DNA of 64,000 nucleotides from Coffea arabica (lineage: Eukaryota > Streptophyta > Magnoliopsida > Gentianales > Rubiaceae), in assembly GCF_036785885.1 (NCBI RefSeq), contig NC_092314.1:15955638-16019637 (forward strand), written 5' to 3'. The position numbers and the translations under genes are program-made. The notes below the pieces were generated by a model that had not been told where the DNA came from, did not search any database, and saw nothing but the letters and a program-made list of their open reading frames with translations. Of the stretch, positions 33,305 to 46,086 are shown piece by piece. Numbering within the stretch: position 1 is the stretch's first letter; each line of letters begins with the position of its first letter.

Positions 33305-36300
33305 ATCCTATACAATATCCTCTATTATTTTCTCATGGTCAATCTGGATGGCACCATGGAATTAAACAAGTCTATAAAAGAAATGAAATGATACTCCCTG
33401 TGATAAAAAGATTATCATTGATCCTTCTTCTATGAAGGACCATATGAACTTATGGAATTAGAAATGAGAGGCAAGTACATCTCTTGTCTTTTATAGTAAG
33501 GAATTTCACGATTAACAAATAATTATTAGACATATATTTTTTTCTATGGCTGCTAACCGTGGAAAGAAGAATGAGGATACTGTATCAGCTAGAGAATATT
33601 ATTGCTATCGGTTTCAAATAAGAGAGAATGATAGATCCATACTATTGCATACACTTAGTTGCTGTAGCAATTTTCGATTGATTCCTATGTAAAAATTGAA
33701 ACATCTGGACTGTATTTTCAGTGGAAGAGGCAAAATGAAATTCAGACAGAAATTCTCGAAGGTGTTCTAGATAATATTTCAATTGGCCAAAGGTTCAAGA
33801 GTTGGTCGAAAGGTCATATTACCAGCTCTTTCATAGGTGGTCCGAGAGATATGAGGCGTAGATACCTCGATGTAATGGCATTGGTACAAAAACATGGAAA
33901 ACTGGATATTTTTCTAACTATGACATGTAATCCAATGTGGAAAGAAATTCAGGATAATTTGCAGTTTAGAGAAAAATCTCAAGATAAACTAGATCTTTTG
34001 TCTCAAGTATTTAGAGCAAAATTTGAGATGCTCAAAGCTGAACCTTCAAAGAAAATATTTTTGGAGAGGTGGCTACATGTGTTTATGTTATTGAATTTAA
34101 AAAAACGTGGATTTTTGCATGCTCATTTATTATTTATCTTGAAGCCACAATTCAAGTTACTTAACCTTGAGTCATATGATAGAATAGTTTGTGCTGAATT
34201 GCCAGATCCCAAACAGCATCCTCATTTGTACTCTCTTATCCTTAAACACATGATTCATGGCCCTTGCAGAACAATGGACAAAAGTAGCCCTTGTATGAAA
34301 AATGGTGCCTGTAAAAACCATTACCCAAAAAACTTTTGTGATTGTATAACTCATGCTGAGGATAGTTATCCATATTATATGAGAAGAGATGATGGTAGAA
34401 AAATAACTGTCTGTAGGTTTGAACTTGCCAACAGATGGGCATCCCATATAATTTATATCTCCTAGCCTTGTTCGATTGCCACATGAATGTGAAAATCTGT
34501 TCTACTTTAAAGCTTGTCAAATATTTATACAAGTATGTGTTTAAAGACCATGATCTTGTCAGTTTTAAAATTACTTTTGATGATGGTCGTGTTGATGTTG
34601 ACGAAATTAAAGAATTCCAGCACGGGAGATGGATTTCACCCTCTCAGGCTTTTTGGCGAATCTATGAATTCAGGTTAAATGAGATGACTCCAGCAATTTA
34701 TACTCTCTAAGTTCATTTTCCTGGCTAGCAGCTTATCACCTTCAACAAGAACTCGAACCTTTCGCAATTGATGAGAAGAATTGATTTTTCAAAAAATATG
34801 TTGACCGAGTTCTTCAAAATGAACAATGCGAACACAAAAGTTGAAAATTTGAAGTGCTTCTATAAAGAATTTCCAGAATATTTTGTTTGCTCTTCTAAGT
34901 TTAAAGTTTGGACTAAGAGAAAGCACAAAAAGGCCATTGAAAGATTGGTGACAGTTAGTTCCCGTGAGGGAGAGAGATATTATCTTAGGCTCCTACTGAC
35001 TCATGTTTGAGTGCCTACATCTTTTGATGACCTTTTAACTGTTAATGGTTAGAAAATGAATAGCTTTAGAGATGCTGCTTCAGCCATTGGACTCTTACAA
35101 TCTGATACATATATAGAAGAAAACTTTTAAGAAGCTGCTGTTTTTCAAATGTCATCTTCCTTAAGACTGCAATTTGCTACTCTTCTTGTTAATTGTTCTC
35201 CGGCGGATCCTAAATTTCTTTGGAAAAATTTGAACTAGAGTTGTCTAGAGATGACCATCAATTACAACATCTTTGTCCCTATTCAGCTGATGAGATCAGA
35301 AACAAAGTCCTTGGAGATATCAGTAAATTAGTGGAACATATGGGTAAGAACTTTGCTGATTACCATCTAGCTCCAAACACTTCAACAGATGCCTACTCTG
35401 GCCAACTAACAAAAGAAGTAGAGAATGAAAGAAATATTGAAGTTCTGCCAAAAGATCATGTAATGACTTCCAAATTAAATGTTCAATAACATCATGCCTA
35501 TGACTTGATCTCAAAACAGTTTTTTCTTTTGGTGGTTAGAGTTTCTTCATTGGTGGTCCTGGAGGAACTGGTAAGACCTTTTTATATAGGCCGCTGCTAC
35601 TTTAAGATCCAAAGGTCACATTGCTATTGCTACTGCAACATCAGGCATCGTAGCATCTATTCTTCTGAGAGAAAGAACATCCCACTCTAAGTTTAAAATA
35701 CTATTAAATTTTTCTAAAATTAAAACTTGCTAGCTTAGTAAACAGGGTAGTGTTGCAAGATTGCTTTTTGAATCAAAATTAATTTTGTGGAATGAAGCTT
35801 CAATGGCCAAGCAAGAAACTGTTGAAGCTTTTGATGATTTGCTTAGAGATACAATAGATTGTGACCTTCCTTTTGGAGGCAAAATTGTTGTGTTTGGTGG
35901 TGATTTCCAGCAAACTTTGCCTCTTATTATACAGGCTACAAAGGAAGTTCTTATAGAATCTAGCCTTGCTAATTCTTCTTTGTGGCCTAAATTACAAAAG
36001 CTGAGGTTAACAAAAAACATGCGAACAATCTTAAATCTAGCATTCTCAGAATTTTTATTAAGAGTGGGCGAAAGAAGAGAGCCTGTCGATGCACATGGTG
36101 AAATAACTTTATCTAGTGGCATGATCATTCCTTATAATGAAAGAGAAGAATCCTTGGATAGGTTTTTGACTTTTCCCTTTAAAGTGCTACTTTTACTAAG
36201 TTTTTACTCTATAGTTCACCATGTATATATCCTAACTCGGATTTCTTACGAACAGGTTGATGAAATCTGTCTTCCTAGATCTAACAACCTATTCAAAAGA

Positions 36301-36972
36301 TCCCTATTGTATGATCAATGATGTATTCTTTCTCCAAAAAATAGTTCAGTCGATGAAACAAATGACATGATGATCAAAAGATTTTCAAGAAATCCTCATG
36401 TTTATATAAGTTCTAATAAAACTGTTTATCCACGGCATCAAGTAGATTATGAGGATTTTCTCAATTCTCAAAATCCAAAAGGTCTTCCTCCTCATAAGTT
36501 GTTACTTAAGGAAAATTGTCCGATTATGCTTATGAGAAATTTGAACCCTGCAGAAGGATTGTGCAATGGTACGCAACTCATATGTAGAGAGTTAAGACAA
36601 AATACCATTTCTGCTGAGATAACTTTTGGTCAGCATTGAGGAAAGAGAATTTTCCTTCCTGGAATTCCTTTGCAAGCGTCTAATGATGAAAAGAATGGCC
36701 TGCCATTTATAAGAATACAATTTTCTGTCCGTGTTTGTTTTGCCTTGACCATTAACAAATCCCAAGGCCAGACTTTGGATTATGTTGGAATCTACCTTCA
36801 TGAGCCGATTTTTTCTCATGGCCAGCTATATGTTGTTTTATCTAGAGTTAAAACCTCTACAGCACTTAAAATTCTTATTGTACCTGGAACCTTTGATGCC
36901 AACAAACTGGATTGCAAGACTAGAAATGTTGTCTTTGAAGAAATATTCAGGCTGACTCAACACCAGAACTGA
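33305..36972 (+). pseudogene. Helitron Rep/helicase (RepHel) remnant
   Basis: Rolling-circle replicase of Helitrons: an HUH endonuclease fused to a PIF1-type helicase. Readable in order: LQYPLLFSHGQSGWH at the start; GGPRDMRRRYLDVMALVQKH (33840-33900); LFLTMTCNPMW-type core; KKRGFLHAHLLF with the HUH triad HAH (about 34105-34135); KYLYKYVFKDHD tyrosine region (34520-34550). Helicase: Walker A FFIGGPGGTGKTFL (35540-35585), Walker B LILWNEASMA, VVFGGDFQQTLPL, LTKNMRT, and the C-terminal LTINKSQGQTLDYVG with YVVLSRV (36745-36850). Many stops and frame changes (for example after 34465, 35010 and 35490, and at TFGQH). Order and spacing match a full-length ancestor. Confidence 0.92.
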
Positions 36973-38947
36973 ATCCATTAGAGCTATTTAAGCATGAGGT
37001 TTGTTAGCCATGATTATTATTCCTTATTGTTAGAATAGTAATAGCACTCTTTAATTAAACTGATATTTCTTACATATTTCTTTTATTCTTTTACGTTTAA
37101 AATGGACATGCAACATTATTTCTTTTATTCTTTTATCCATCAAAGAAATTGTACCTGATATGCAAGATTGGACATGCAACATTATTGTTCAAGAAAAGCA
37201 ACAAGTTACCCAGTCATTGTCTATGCCAACAAAGAAGCAGAAGTTTATCTTTGTTGATGCAGAGGTACATGAACATAAATTTTCCATATAAAATTTCTGT
37301 TTTACATTATATTCATATTTATATGTAACTAATGCCTTAAAATTTTCATTTATGTAATAGCAATCAAAAGTTGAAGGCATTATTTTCAACCATGACATTC
37401 CTAGAGTGGGACTAATCTTGCAAGTATACAAGAAGTACAAGATATAAAATGCTATGGTTAGACCGATCCCCCCAAATATCAGATAGATGAACTGACAATG
37501 CAGTCGATGATCACCAGTAAAACTGTCATTGAAGAGGTAGCTGATGATAAAGATATAATGCCTGTCAAATTTAATTACACTAAATTCAAAGACTCGGCAC
37601 TGTACATGGATCACAAGGATAAGTCTGTGGGTATGTATACTATATATTAGACACATATTATGCATTGGTAGATTATAATAGCTTTTATGAGAACATCTTG
37701 TTTTGCAGATATGCTAGGCATAGTTATTGAAGCACTGGAGAAAAAAATTGTTACCAAGGATTTTAAAGAATCCATTTCTTTAGAAATTTGTTCTTGTCAA
37801 TAAGGAGTGAAAATTTTGTTTCTTTTGCCATTTCCAGTTTTGCACTCTCTATTTTTATCTTCTACATATATATGATACCTTTTAACTAATAATTGATGTT
37901 TTGGTGTTAGATCACAAGCCGTGTTGCTTTCTATGTGGGATGATTTCATCAAGAATGAAGCACAGCAAATATTGATAAACATGCATAGCTATCCTGTTAT
38001 TATATGCCGAAGGATTAAAGTTCACAATTACAATGGTAACTCTGCATTACCTTCCTGTTATTTTAAATTACATTTACATAATCATTTGGAACACTGAATT
38101 TGCTAATATAGCATAATTATTTATACTATAGGAGTTGCATTGTCCACATGGTTTGATTCTGCGATCCTGGTTGATCCTCCTAAACATGAAGCAAGAGAAC
38201 TAAAGAACCGGTATTGGTTAATTAGCTATATTATACTTAGCAGTTGTTAAACTGCAATCAGTTGTTCCCATTACTTTTTCCGTTTACTTTGTTCTAGGGC
38301 GATGAGAAATGGCAAGCTACTTGCAACAATCGTTAATGAGAAGAGTTATGTTAAGTATAACCCTGAAATATCGTTCAAAGTAGATCAGAAGATCACCTTA
38401 ATTTCAAATGTCAGTCCATTACCAATTTTTTCCCCTTCTATGTTATTAAGCACTCTATAATCTATATGCATATCAACATATAAATTCAAACTCTAACTTT
38501 TATTGTTTCCCTTTGGAGTACATGGATGAAGGCACAGTTCTCTTTTCAACACATATTTCAAAAATATTGGTATGTAAGCTGCAAAAAATGTTGGTGAGGC
38601 ACAACAGCAGCTTATGAAGTTATTTTTATATGTAATACATGCAAAGAAAAGCATCTTGCCCAGCCTAGATTATTGTTTAAACTTCACTGGCATATAAACC
38701 TTCTTTAATAATCATTTAACAATTGTTTTTATAATGTTATTCTCTACACATATATATATTTATAGGTGTCACTTTGATTTGGATTTACGTGATGATTCTG
38801 GAGTTATCACAGCTTCTATCTTTAGAGAATAAGCAGAAAAACTTCTGATATTCACTGCTCTTGAGATAATGGAACATTTTAAGCAGGCCTATTATCATTA
38901 AAAAAAAAATCAAAGTATCATTGTTTCATTTTAATTCTTACCAGAAG

Positions 38948-39995
38948 CAATGTTTTGAAAACCGGACCGGACCGGCCGGTTCGACCGGTTGAACCGCGAA
39001 CCGGCCATGGCACCGGTCCGGTTCAATGGCATTGTTGACTTTGCTAGAAAACCGGTCAAAAACCGGTTGAACTGTGAAAACCGCCGAACCGGATTGAACC
39101 GGCGGTTTTCCGGATTTCAGCTTTCCCTCTTTTTTTTTTTTTTTTTTAAGTTTTGCAAAATGCAACAATCAAGATTCGAACCCAAGACCTTTGTAATGAA
39201 AGACCAATGTATTAACCATTGCACCATTACATCTTATTAGTTTTTTTTTATAACTTATTTATATAAAGCAAACACTCATATTTCTTTTTTCCATTTTTCT
39301 TACAAAATCTCATCCCCTCATGGCTCTTTCTTTTTAATTTTCAACTCTCTCTCTCTCTCTATCCTCTTTTCTTTTGTCACTCCCTTTTTAATCAAAACTC
39401 TTTATTTTTAATTTATTGATGTTTTCTTCCATCTTTTAATTTTGTTTTTGTCCATTAAATTGAAAAAAGTTAAAAAAGAATTTTTTTAACCCAAATTATT
39501 TAATGCCACAACCACTCACTTTTATCTTATTTTTTTGTTTCTTATCAAGTTTACATTTCTATTTTCGATTTTCTTGATTTCCTTCGAACTCCAAATTTTC
39601 TTTTTTAAATTGCAATCTCTAAATCCCAAAACGTAAATTAAAATTTAAATTCATAATATCTAAATTCTCAGAGACATGAATTTTGTATAATTTCAAAATA
39701 TTGTGATATTTTGGGATTGGATTTAGATGTAATTGAAATTGAGATGAAATTTATTTGTTTTAACTTATAATTTAAAAAATTTATTTTTAAAAATCCAAGT
39801 TATTAAAAAATAGTAAACTTTTCATCATATAAAATATTAAATTAGTCCATTACATGTCTTATTTTGTACATATATATATTTATATAAATTATTTTTTAAA
39901 AAATTCATTGAACCGAGGTTGAACCGGTCCGACCGGTTGAATCTCGACCCTTTCACTTCACCGGTTCAATTAACGGTCCGGTTTTTAAAACATTG
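38948..39995. mobile_element. 1.05 kb non-autonomous hAT element
   Basis: The left end CAATGTTTTGAAAACCGGAC and the inverted right end (CGGTTTTTAAAACATTG) match, with CCGGTT-rich subterminal arrays. A perfect 8 bp duplication ACCAGAAG lies at 38940-38947 and 39996-40003. The ends are nearly identical to those of the hAT at 17268-22127 (CAATGTTTTCAAACCCGG). There is no transposase; the interior is AT-rich with a CT repeat (about 39344-39362) and a tRNA-like stretch. Confidence 0.93.
39172..39228 (-). repeat. tRNA-like (SINE-type) sequence inside the hAT derivative
   Basis: On the minus strand it reads GTGCAATGGTTAATACATTG, then GTCTTGGGTTCGAATCTTG. A-box-like GCAATGGTTAATACATTGG and B-box GGTTCGAATC are spaced as in a tRNA, and the whole resembles a worn tRNA-Met-type head. 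The acceptor stem does not close. Confidence 0.5.
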
Positions 39996-40190
39996 ACCAG
40001 AAGTCGCACCTAGACTGCAAATACAGCCTTCACATCTTTACTCATTTTTTGTTTTTTCTTTGTCTTTCATGGAACATTGAACTCCCTCTCGAAACTGTCC
40101 ATCAGGAACTGAAGTCAAAGTAGTTTTTGGTGCATATAATGCCAGTGCAAACTCAGATAGCTGATGCAGGACAGCACTATACAATTATCT

Positions 40191-41479
40191 ACTATTACGA
40201 CCTTGTGGATACTACTGACGCTATTCAACCAACAACAGAGTCAAAAATTGACTCTTTGTTAATCGACCTTCAAGTTGATAATGCACAAATGATCACTGTA
40301 GGTATGACTGATTCGGTAGCAACATTGTTTGTTATTGCTAACATTATCAAAGCTCTAATTCCATTGTTGAAACAATCTTCTCATAGCTTATGAAACTCAA
40401 ACAAAGATTTCGCTATTCTTCTAATTCTATTATACAATTGGACAGATGTTGATTCAACACAAATCGATATAATGTATATCTAAATAAATTAGTATTCTGC
40501 TTTTGTAAACTAAAATTGTTGATGGCATAGGAACTACAACTGTTGCAGAAAACAAAACAGCTTCAAAAGCTCACCTTTGCCTTTCTGAAAAATTTGATCT
40601 CTCGCATGAAACAGGCAGAGATTCCTCCCAAACTGCAGGCGAAAGTTCCAAGAAGAAGCCAAAAATTAATAAGACTGTTCTCTTTCCTTTTTGAATTGAC
40701 AGACATAGCTACCTGAGTCCACTGTATGTTGCGGTTATTTATTTTTTTGTGCAGCAACTTATTGTGATACAATAGCTATGCTATCAGCAGCTTATTTTTG
40801 AAACTCTCTGCTTGATCAAGACAACTTTTGCTTAGTTTGTAACTTTGTAGCTAAGCATTTTACTGCCATTTAACCTTGTTGTGTTATTCATTCATTACAT
40901 CTTAATCAGATTAAAGTCATCCTACCATTAAATCAACCATGCTCAATAGAATTTGAATTCTCGATAAAGTTTTGCCATCACTTATCCAGTTTGATCTTTA
41001 AGTCATTTCCTAGGTCTGCTTCTACTCATGAATCAGATTTACTCACTAGCCATACACTTGTAAAATTAACATTCACTGAATGTAAAACATGTCCTATCAA
41101 TTGCAACAAATGCCCCTCTACACCTAGAGTTACTAATACATGTAAAGTACTCCTCACTGCTTGCACAACTTACATTAGTTGTAAATGAATTAACTATTAT
41201 TAATTAATAGTATAAAATACATGTCTTTTCTGTTCCATTCATTCTTTATATATACATATTGTTGTCTCTGTGAAATAGTGCATGATATAGTAAACTCATA
41301 CATAACTTCAGAAAAAGATCTTTTCTACTGATCTCTTTTATTATATATTGACAACTTAGACTTATAAAAAACTAGGCTCACCAGCTATTCACATTCATAT
41401 ATTTATCATTTTCTTTTCCAAGCTATTACTTCAGCATTACATTGTCAAAAATTTCTTATGAGCTAGAATTAAAGGCTTA
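40191..41479. other. Between the RPA-like and B3 genes
   Basis: The open frame at 40127-40393 extends the RPA-like tail with SKIDSLLIDLQVDNAQMITV and may be a further exon. From 40400 to 41480 the DNA is AT-rich with no recognisable protein. Confidence 0.4.
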
Positions 41480-42534
41480 ATGGCAACAGAAAGTATTATC
41501 CCTACGGATTACTCTCATATGACAAGCAATGCTCCTCAAACATATTACTTTCTTATCAAATGCAAAGACAAAGGACAGGTAACAATTTTTCCCTACAATT
41601 TAGCTATTCTCTTATCTTTCATTGTCGAGTCAACATTCAAGCATGAACTTCTTCTGTTACACGCAGATTCTGCCTATTGAATTTGCAATGTTGCTAAGAT
41701 AGCACACATTGCAATACAATCACCTTCAAATATAGGATACACCAATGGACTATCATGGTTACTAATCACTGTTTTGGAGAAGGTTGGAAAGAATATAGTG
41801 TTCGGAACATTGCCAATCCGCATGATATGCTGTTACTTTGACACGCGGAGATCTCATTTTTGATGTTATTCATTTCTGTGAACTCAAAAAACAAGTCTAT
41901 CTTCAGTGGACAATTCCTTTACCAAATCTTTTGCATCAGACAACGCTGAAACTTCTCAAGGTATAGCTAACTTTTTTATTCTATTTCCTTATGCATGACG
42001 CTTACTATATGCTATCACATGATTCTTTTACATCGACAGATGCTGCTTTTTCATCTGTTCAATCATAGGCAGTTTTCTCATCACTAAAACTAGATTTCTC
42101 TCAAGATTTGTCTAATTCAACCAGCTTTTATCAAACCTTTGACTCAGGCTATCCATGCAGTTTGGTAATAAACCTATTCTAGTTGTTTCAAAAAAATTTT
42201 CATTGATAAAGTCATTTAACACCAACTAATAGCCTAACTTTTATTCTCTTGTTGTTAGAAAATTCCTTGCTTTTTTGATTACTTTGTGAACAGTGACAAA
42301 ACTCCAGTTATAGTTTTCAAAACTGAACACAACACTATTGAGGTTGGCATAAAATGCGACCGATTGAAAAGAAATTGGAGAAACTTTGTTCTGTAGCATC
42401 ATCTCCAGCATAACGATATCCTTGTCTTCATTCCAGAGTCGGAGACAACCTTCGCTGTATTAATCTTTGATAGTAATGGAGTTGAGAGGATTTTTCCTTG
42501 GTGCCATACATTTCCACTGTATTTTTATAGTTGA
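41480..42534 (+). pseudogene. Tandem-B3 (REM-like) transcription factor gene inside the Helitron
   Basis: B3 domains are plant-specific DNA-binding folds; genes with several in a row belong to the REM group. Exon 1 (41480-41578) starts MATESIIPTDYSHMTSNAPQ. Exon 2 (41667-41960) gives a first B3: ILPIEFAMLLR, then in another frame WTIMVTNHCFGEGWKEYSVR followed by NPHDMLLL and FFDVIHFCEL. The last exon (42259-42534) gives a second B3: KIPCFFDYFVNSDKTPVIVF, GIKCDRLKRNWRNFVL, then NDILVFIPESETTFAVLIFD. Conserved positions (KIP, the W..F, DxLVF, F.V.IFD) are present in both. In-frame stops occur in both B3 regions. It lies about 1.3 kb after the RPA-like gene on the same strand. Confidence 0.65.
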
Positions 42535-43045
42535 GCAATCTTCATTTAGATATGTAACATTATTTACAGGTCAACTCAACAGACTCACTGTTTTGATTAA
42601 CTGTATAACAAGTATTTGTTAACAACAATAGAAATCTGTTTGCTCATTAATTTAGTTTCCTAATCTTTCTCGATACGTATCCATATCTTCCTTATAATCA
42701 ACATGACCGTTCAATGCACCTAATTATCAAATAGAGGTGGCAATTTGGATTGAGATCCATTTATCCATCCATATAATCCATAATTAAATGGATTTGGATT
42801 ATCCATTTATAGTATTGGTTTTAAATGGTTGACCAAAATAAAATCATTAAATTAAATGTGTGAGAACTCAGGAAATTTATGTGTACACTTTGAATTTATT
42901 TCATTACATTTAATCTGTTATTAGAAATATTATATGTAACAAATGAATGGTTAAATTAAATGCATAATTGAATTCCTATAAAATTGAAAATTTAGGAAAA
43001 AAATAATAAATATAAAATATAAAATAAAATAATGATAAAGATAAA

Positions 43046-43050
<5 letters not shown>

Positions 43051-43085
<35 letters not shown>
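43051..43085. repeat. (TAA)n microsatellite
   Basis: About 11 TAA/ATA triplets in a row. Confidence 0.95.
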
Positions 43086-43087
<2 letters not shown>

Positions 43088-46086
43088 CAGAATAATAGAA
43101 TGGTGTTGAAAATTTTAGGAATCAAATAAATATATGATAGGCATATTGCAAATTGTGTCATTTGAATTTATTATATAGTTGAACAAGTACATGTCTAATA
43201 AATTTTTCTTAAAGTTAAATATGTGAAAATCTACTAGATCAATGTAAGAAAATTTTCTAACGAAATACAAATAAAGTTAGGAGTTAATGTATGAAATAAT
43301 AAAATTATAGCCTTAGTAAGCAAATAAGCTAAAACTTAAAGGACCAATTTAACCCTAAATGTTAAACAATTCACCATGTAGCCTAAGGAAGTGATCTTCT
43401 GGACAACCGAGTGAGACTTAGCAAAACAATTGCCAAAATATTTGGGTGGTGATCAAAGAGGAATCAAAGGAAGGCAGCTGCCAATAAGGCGCTAAGTCCA
43501 AGCGGTGATTAGTGGAGCAAATAGAGACTGACTCATTAGCTGGGCGGTGACCGAAAGAGAAGCTAAGAGAAATCAATGGTTACAATACTTAGGCGGTAGC
43601 TGAGTAGAGAAGAAAAACTTCAAACCTTTTCTTTCAAACTAACACCGAGAGCAAGACTGAAAAAGTAGGAGTAGCTAGAGCAGGACTGGAGGGAACAAAG
43701 ATGGAAAGGAAGTTGATTCTGTCTGCAATTCATAACGTTAAAGGCAAGAGGTAAACTCTCTGTGACATATAATTACTTGTTGACTAAAAATGAATATTAT
43801 TCAAACTGTAAGTTAAGTTCTAGTAGAGGAGAATGAGCTTTGGTAGGAGAAAATTCTGTTTTGAGGATGAAATGAATATTTGACTGAACTGGTAGGAACC
43901 GAGGGGTATCAATAGAGATTTTAGTTTGATTTGTAGTGTAGAAATGGAGAAGATAACAAAGGAAGCTGGGGTATGAGAAATCTGTTGCATGCAGTTATGC
44001 CTCAGATTCGTAACTAGGAGCAGAAATGAGCTTTAAAACTGTTTAGCCTCCTGAATCTTGGTCATAAACGTTCGTGTTCTGTTAAGAATAATCAGTAGCT
44101 GAATAGATATCCCCTGCACACTTAACTAGAACATAAGATTGAAGAGGGATTATGCAGAAACATCAAATGATAGGCTGCTACTACTGCTGGAAATTAATGG
44201 TTGCAGCCGAGAGAGAATTAGAAATCATTACAGGTTTCTTCAAGGAATCTGGTTCCAAACCTTTACATTGAAGTTTAATTCAGGGTATAACATGTTAGTT
44301 CTAGCAAGTTTGTTAGATTTGAATACATAATGCAATGATTAAGAGGGAAAATTCTGATGAAAAGCTGATTCTTGCCTAACTTACATCATGGCCGAGTGAG
44401 GGAAGGGCTGTGATCAGTCTCTCTTTTGAGTTCAGTTGCAAACTTCACACGTTCTGTTTAAGGCTACCTATGGCTCGATAAATAGGTTCTACCTGTCCAG
44501 TTGGGACATGAAATTCAAAGGAAGGACCTGAGGAAAAATGACAAACGTTGGACTGATGTACTGCTAGGAACTTACTAGAAGGCCACGATAACTGGTAACA
44601 GCTTTTGTATGCGAATTTGGTTGAATAACCTACTGAAACTATGAGTCATGTACCTTAATTCATGTTGGACAGAATGTGTATTGTGTGTTTGGTGATCTAG
44701 GCAAGTAAAAGATAGAAACTCTACCAAAAACTTTGAAGTAAGGTTGCTGGAAATTTGTTTTATGGCCGAGAGAGGGGCTGAAACTCTCGTGATATTTGGA
44801 AAATTTCATGATAATTGGCTCCCATCTTGAGTGAGACGTAGTACAATATCCTGTCCCTGTTCTTAGGTGCACTCTATTGACTTTTAACATTTGAAAGGCT
44901 GGTAAAACCTTAGTGAATTCTAGCTAAAACTAGTAAAGAGAAGCTGAGATCCAAACTATTACATTGTTGGAGAAACTAATGTTTGATGGAATGGATTGCT
45001 GGAAGTAGATGCTGCTTGCCTTGATCTATGCTAGACGGAAAGTACATTGAAATACTTAAAACTGTAAGCAAGTAAAAGAGCGAGGTTTTGTTGAAAACCT
45101 GAAGTAACAATGCTGGAATTTTGGTTTGCTGGCTGAAATGGTAATTAGTTAAGCCTTCTATGATGTTTTTGGAAATTTTAAGATAACCTCTTGTAGCCAT
45201 ATACATTAAACGGCTTCTAACCACTTAATCTTGTCTTCATAAGCATTTTAAAGACTTTAGAACTTGAGGGGCTGGTGTAGTGAAACCAAATCTAAACTAC
45301 AAAACAACTTAGAATCCGGTTTAGTTTAAAAGGAACTAATGAACTGTTCATAGGCCATAATCATTAAATATTGAATTGAGAAAGATATAATCTTGGTTTA
45401 AACATACAATACTTTAAACTTGGAATACATGTATATTTCCCTAATTTGAATTGATAAAAATAGACAAATTTTAAAGTAAAATATAAGACAGGTTGTTGAC
45501 ATTGTTATATGTTGTTCTTTTAAAGCCAAAACGTGACTATAATAGTCTAAATCATAAGGTAATAAATGATAAGTAATCATATACGAATTGTATATTCTCT
45601 TTAGGATCCCAAACTTGTCTTAGGAGATAACAGTGTGCAAGAAAGCAATTCTGAGATCGAAGTGTAACTTTTGACTAGGGTGAGTGTTTCCGAATTTATG
45701 TGTTTAACTGTTTATGTTTACTTAAGTGAAATTATGTGATAAATGTACTTATTATGGAATATTGCGAGTGATTCATTGTGAAGTGTATCTTAATTGTCCC
45801 TCGCCTTCTAAGTCGGGAGTGTACTTTATCGCACTAGACTTAGTTTGAGCTTGAAGGTTGATAATTGATCAAGTGTTATTGTAAGTGTGCATGACTGTAA
45901 GCCGTGTGTATACTTTACCACACCAGCTGAACTGGACCCCAAAACCCTTTGTTCAACGGGCTATTCAAGCCAGCAAAAGGGCTTGGTCGGATAGGAATGT
46001 AACTTTGGGAAAGTGTATTGATATGCTCGAGTATTACCACAGAGTAGTAGATTACTGATATTGATATAGCCATCTAAGTGAGGGAA

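Larger units (their letters stand above)
37148..40190 (+). pseudogene. RPA70-like single-strand DNA-binding gene of the Helitron
   Basis: Many plant Helitrons carry a replication protein A large-subunit homologue. Exon-like blocks: 37148-37265 (IVQEKQQVTQSLSMPTKKQK, then FIFVDAE), 37362-37447 (KVEGIIFNHDIPRVGLILQV), 37485-37630 (MQSMITSKTVIEEVADDKDI), 37710-37800 (DMLGIVIEALEKKIV), 37911-38035 (SMWDDFIKNEAQQILINMHS, PVIICRRIKVHNYNG), 38133-38210 (VALSTWFDSAILVDPP), 38300-38410, 38560-38690 (CysxxCys pair within SCKKCW, a zinc-ribbon remnant), 38766-38890 (FDLDLRDDSGVITASIF) and 40120-40185 (HYTIIYYYDLVD). This is the order OB-fold A, OB-fold B, zinc ribbon and OB-fold C. Stops occur, for example after YKKYKI and after CSCQ. 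A hAT derivative sits in an intron (38948-39995). Confidence 0.8.
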
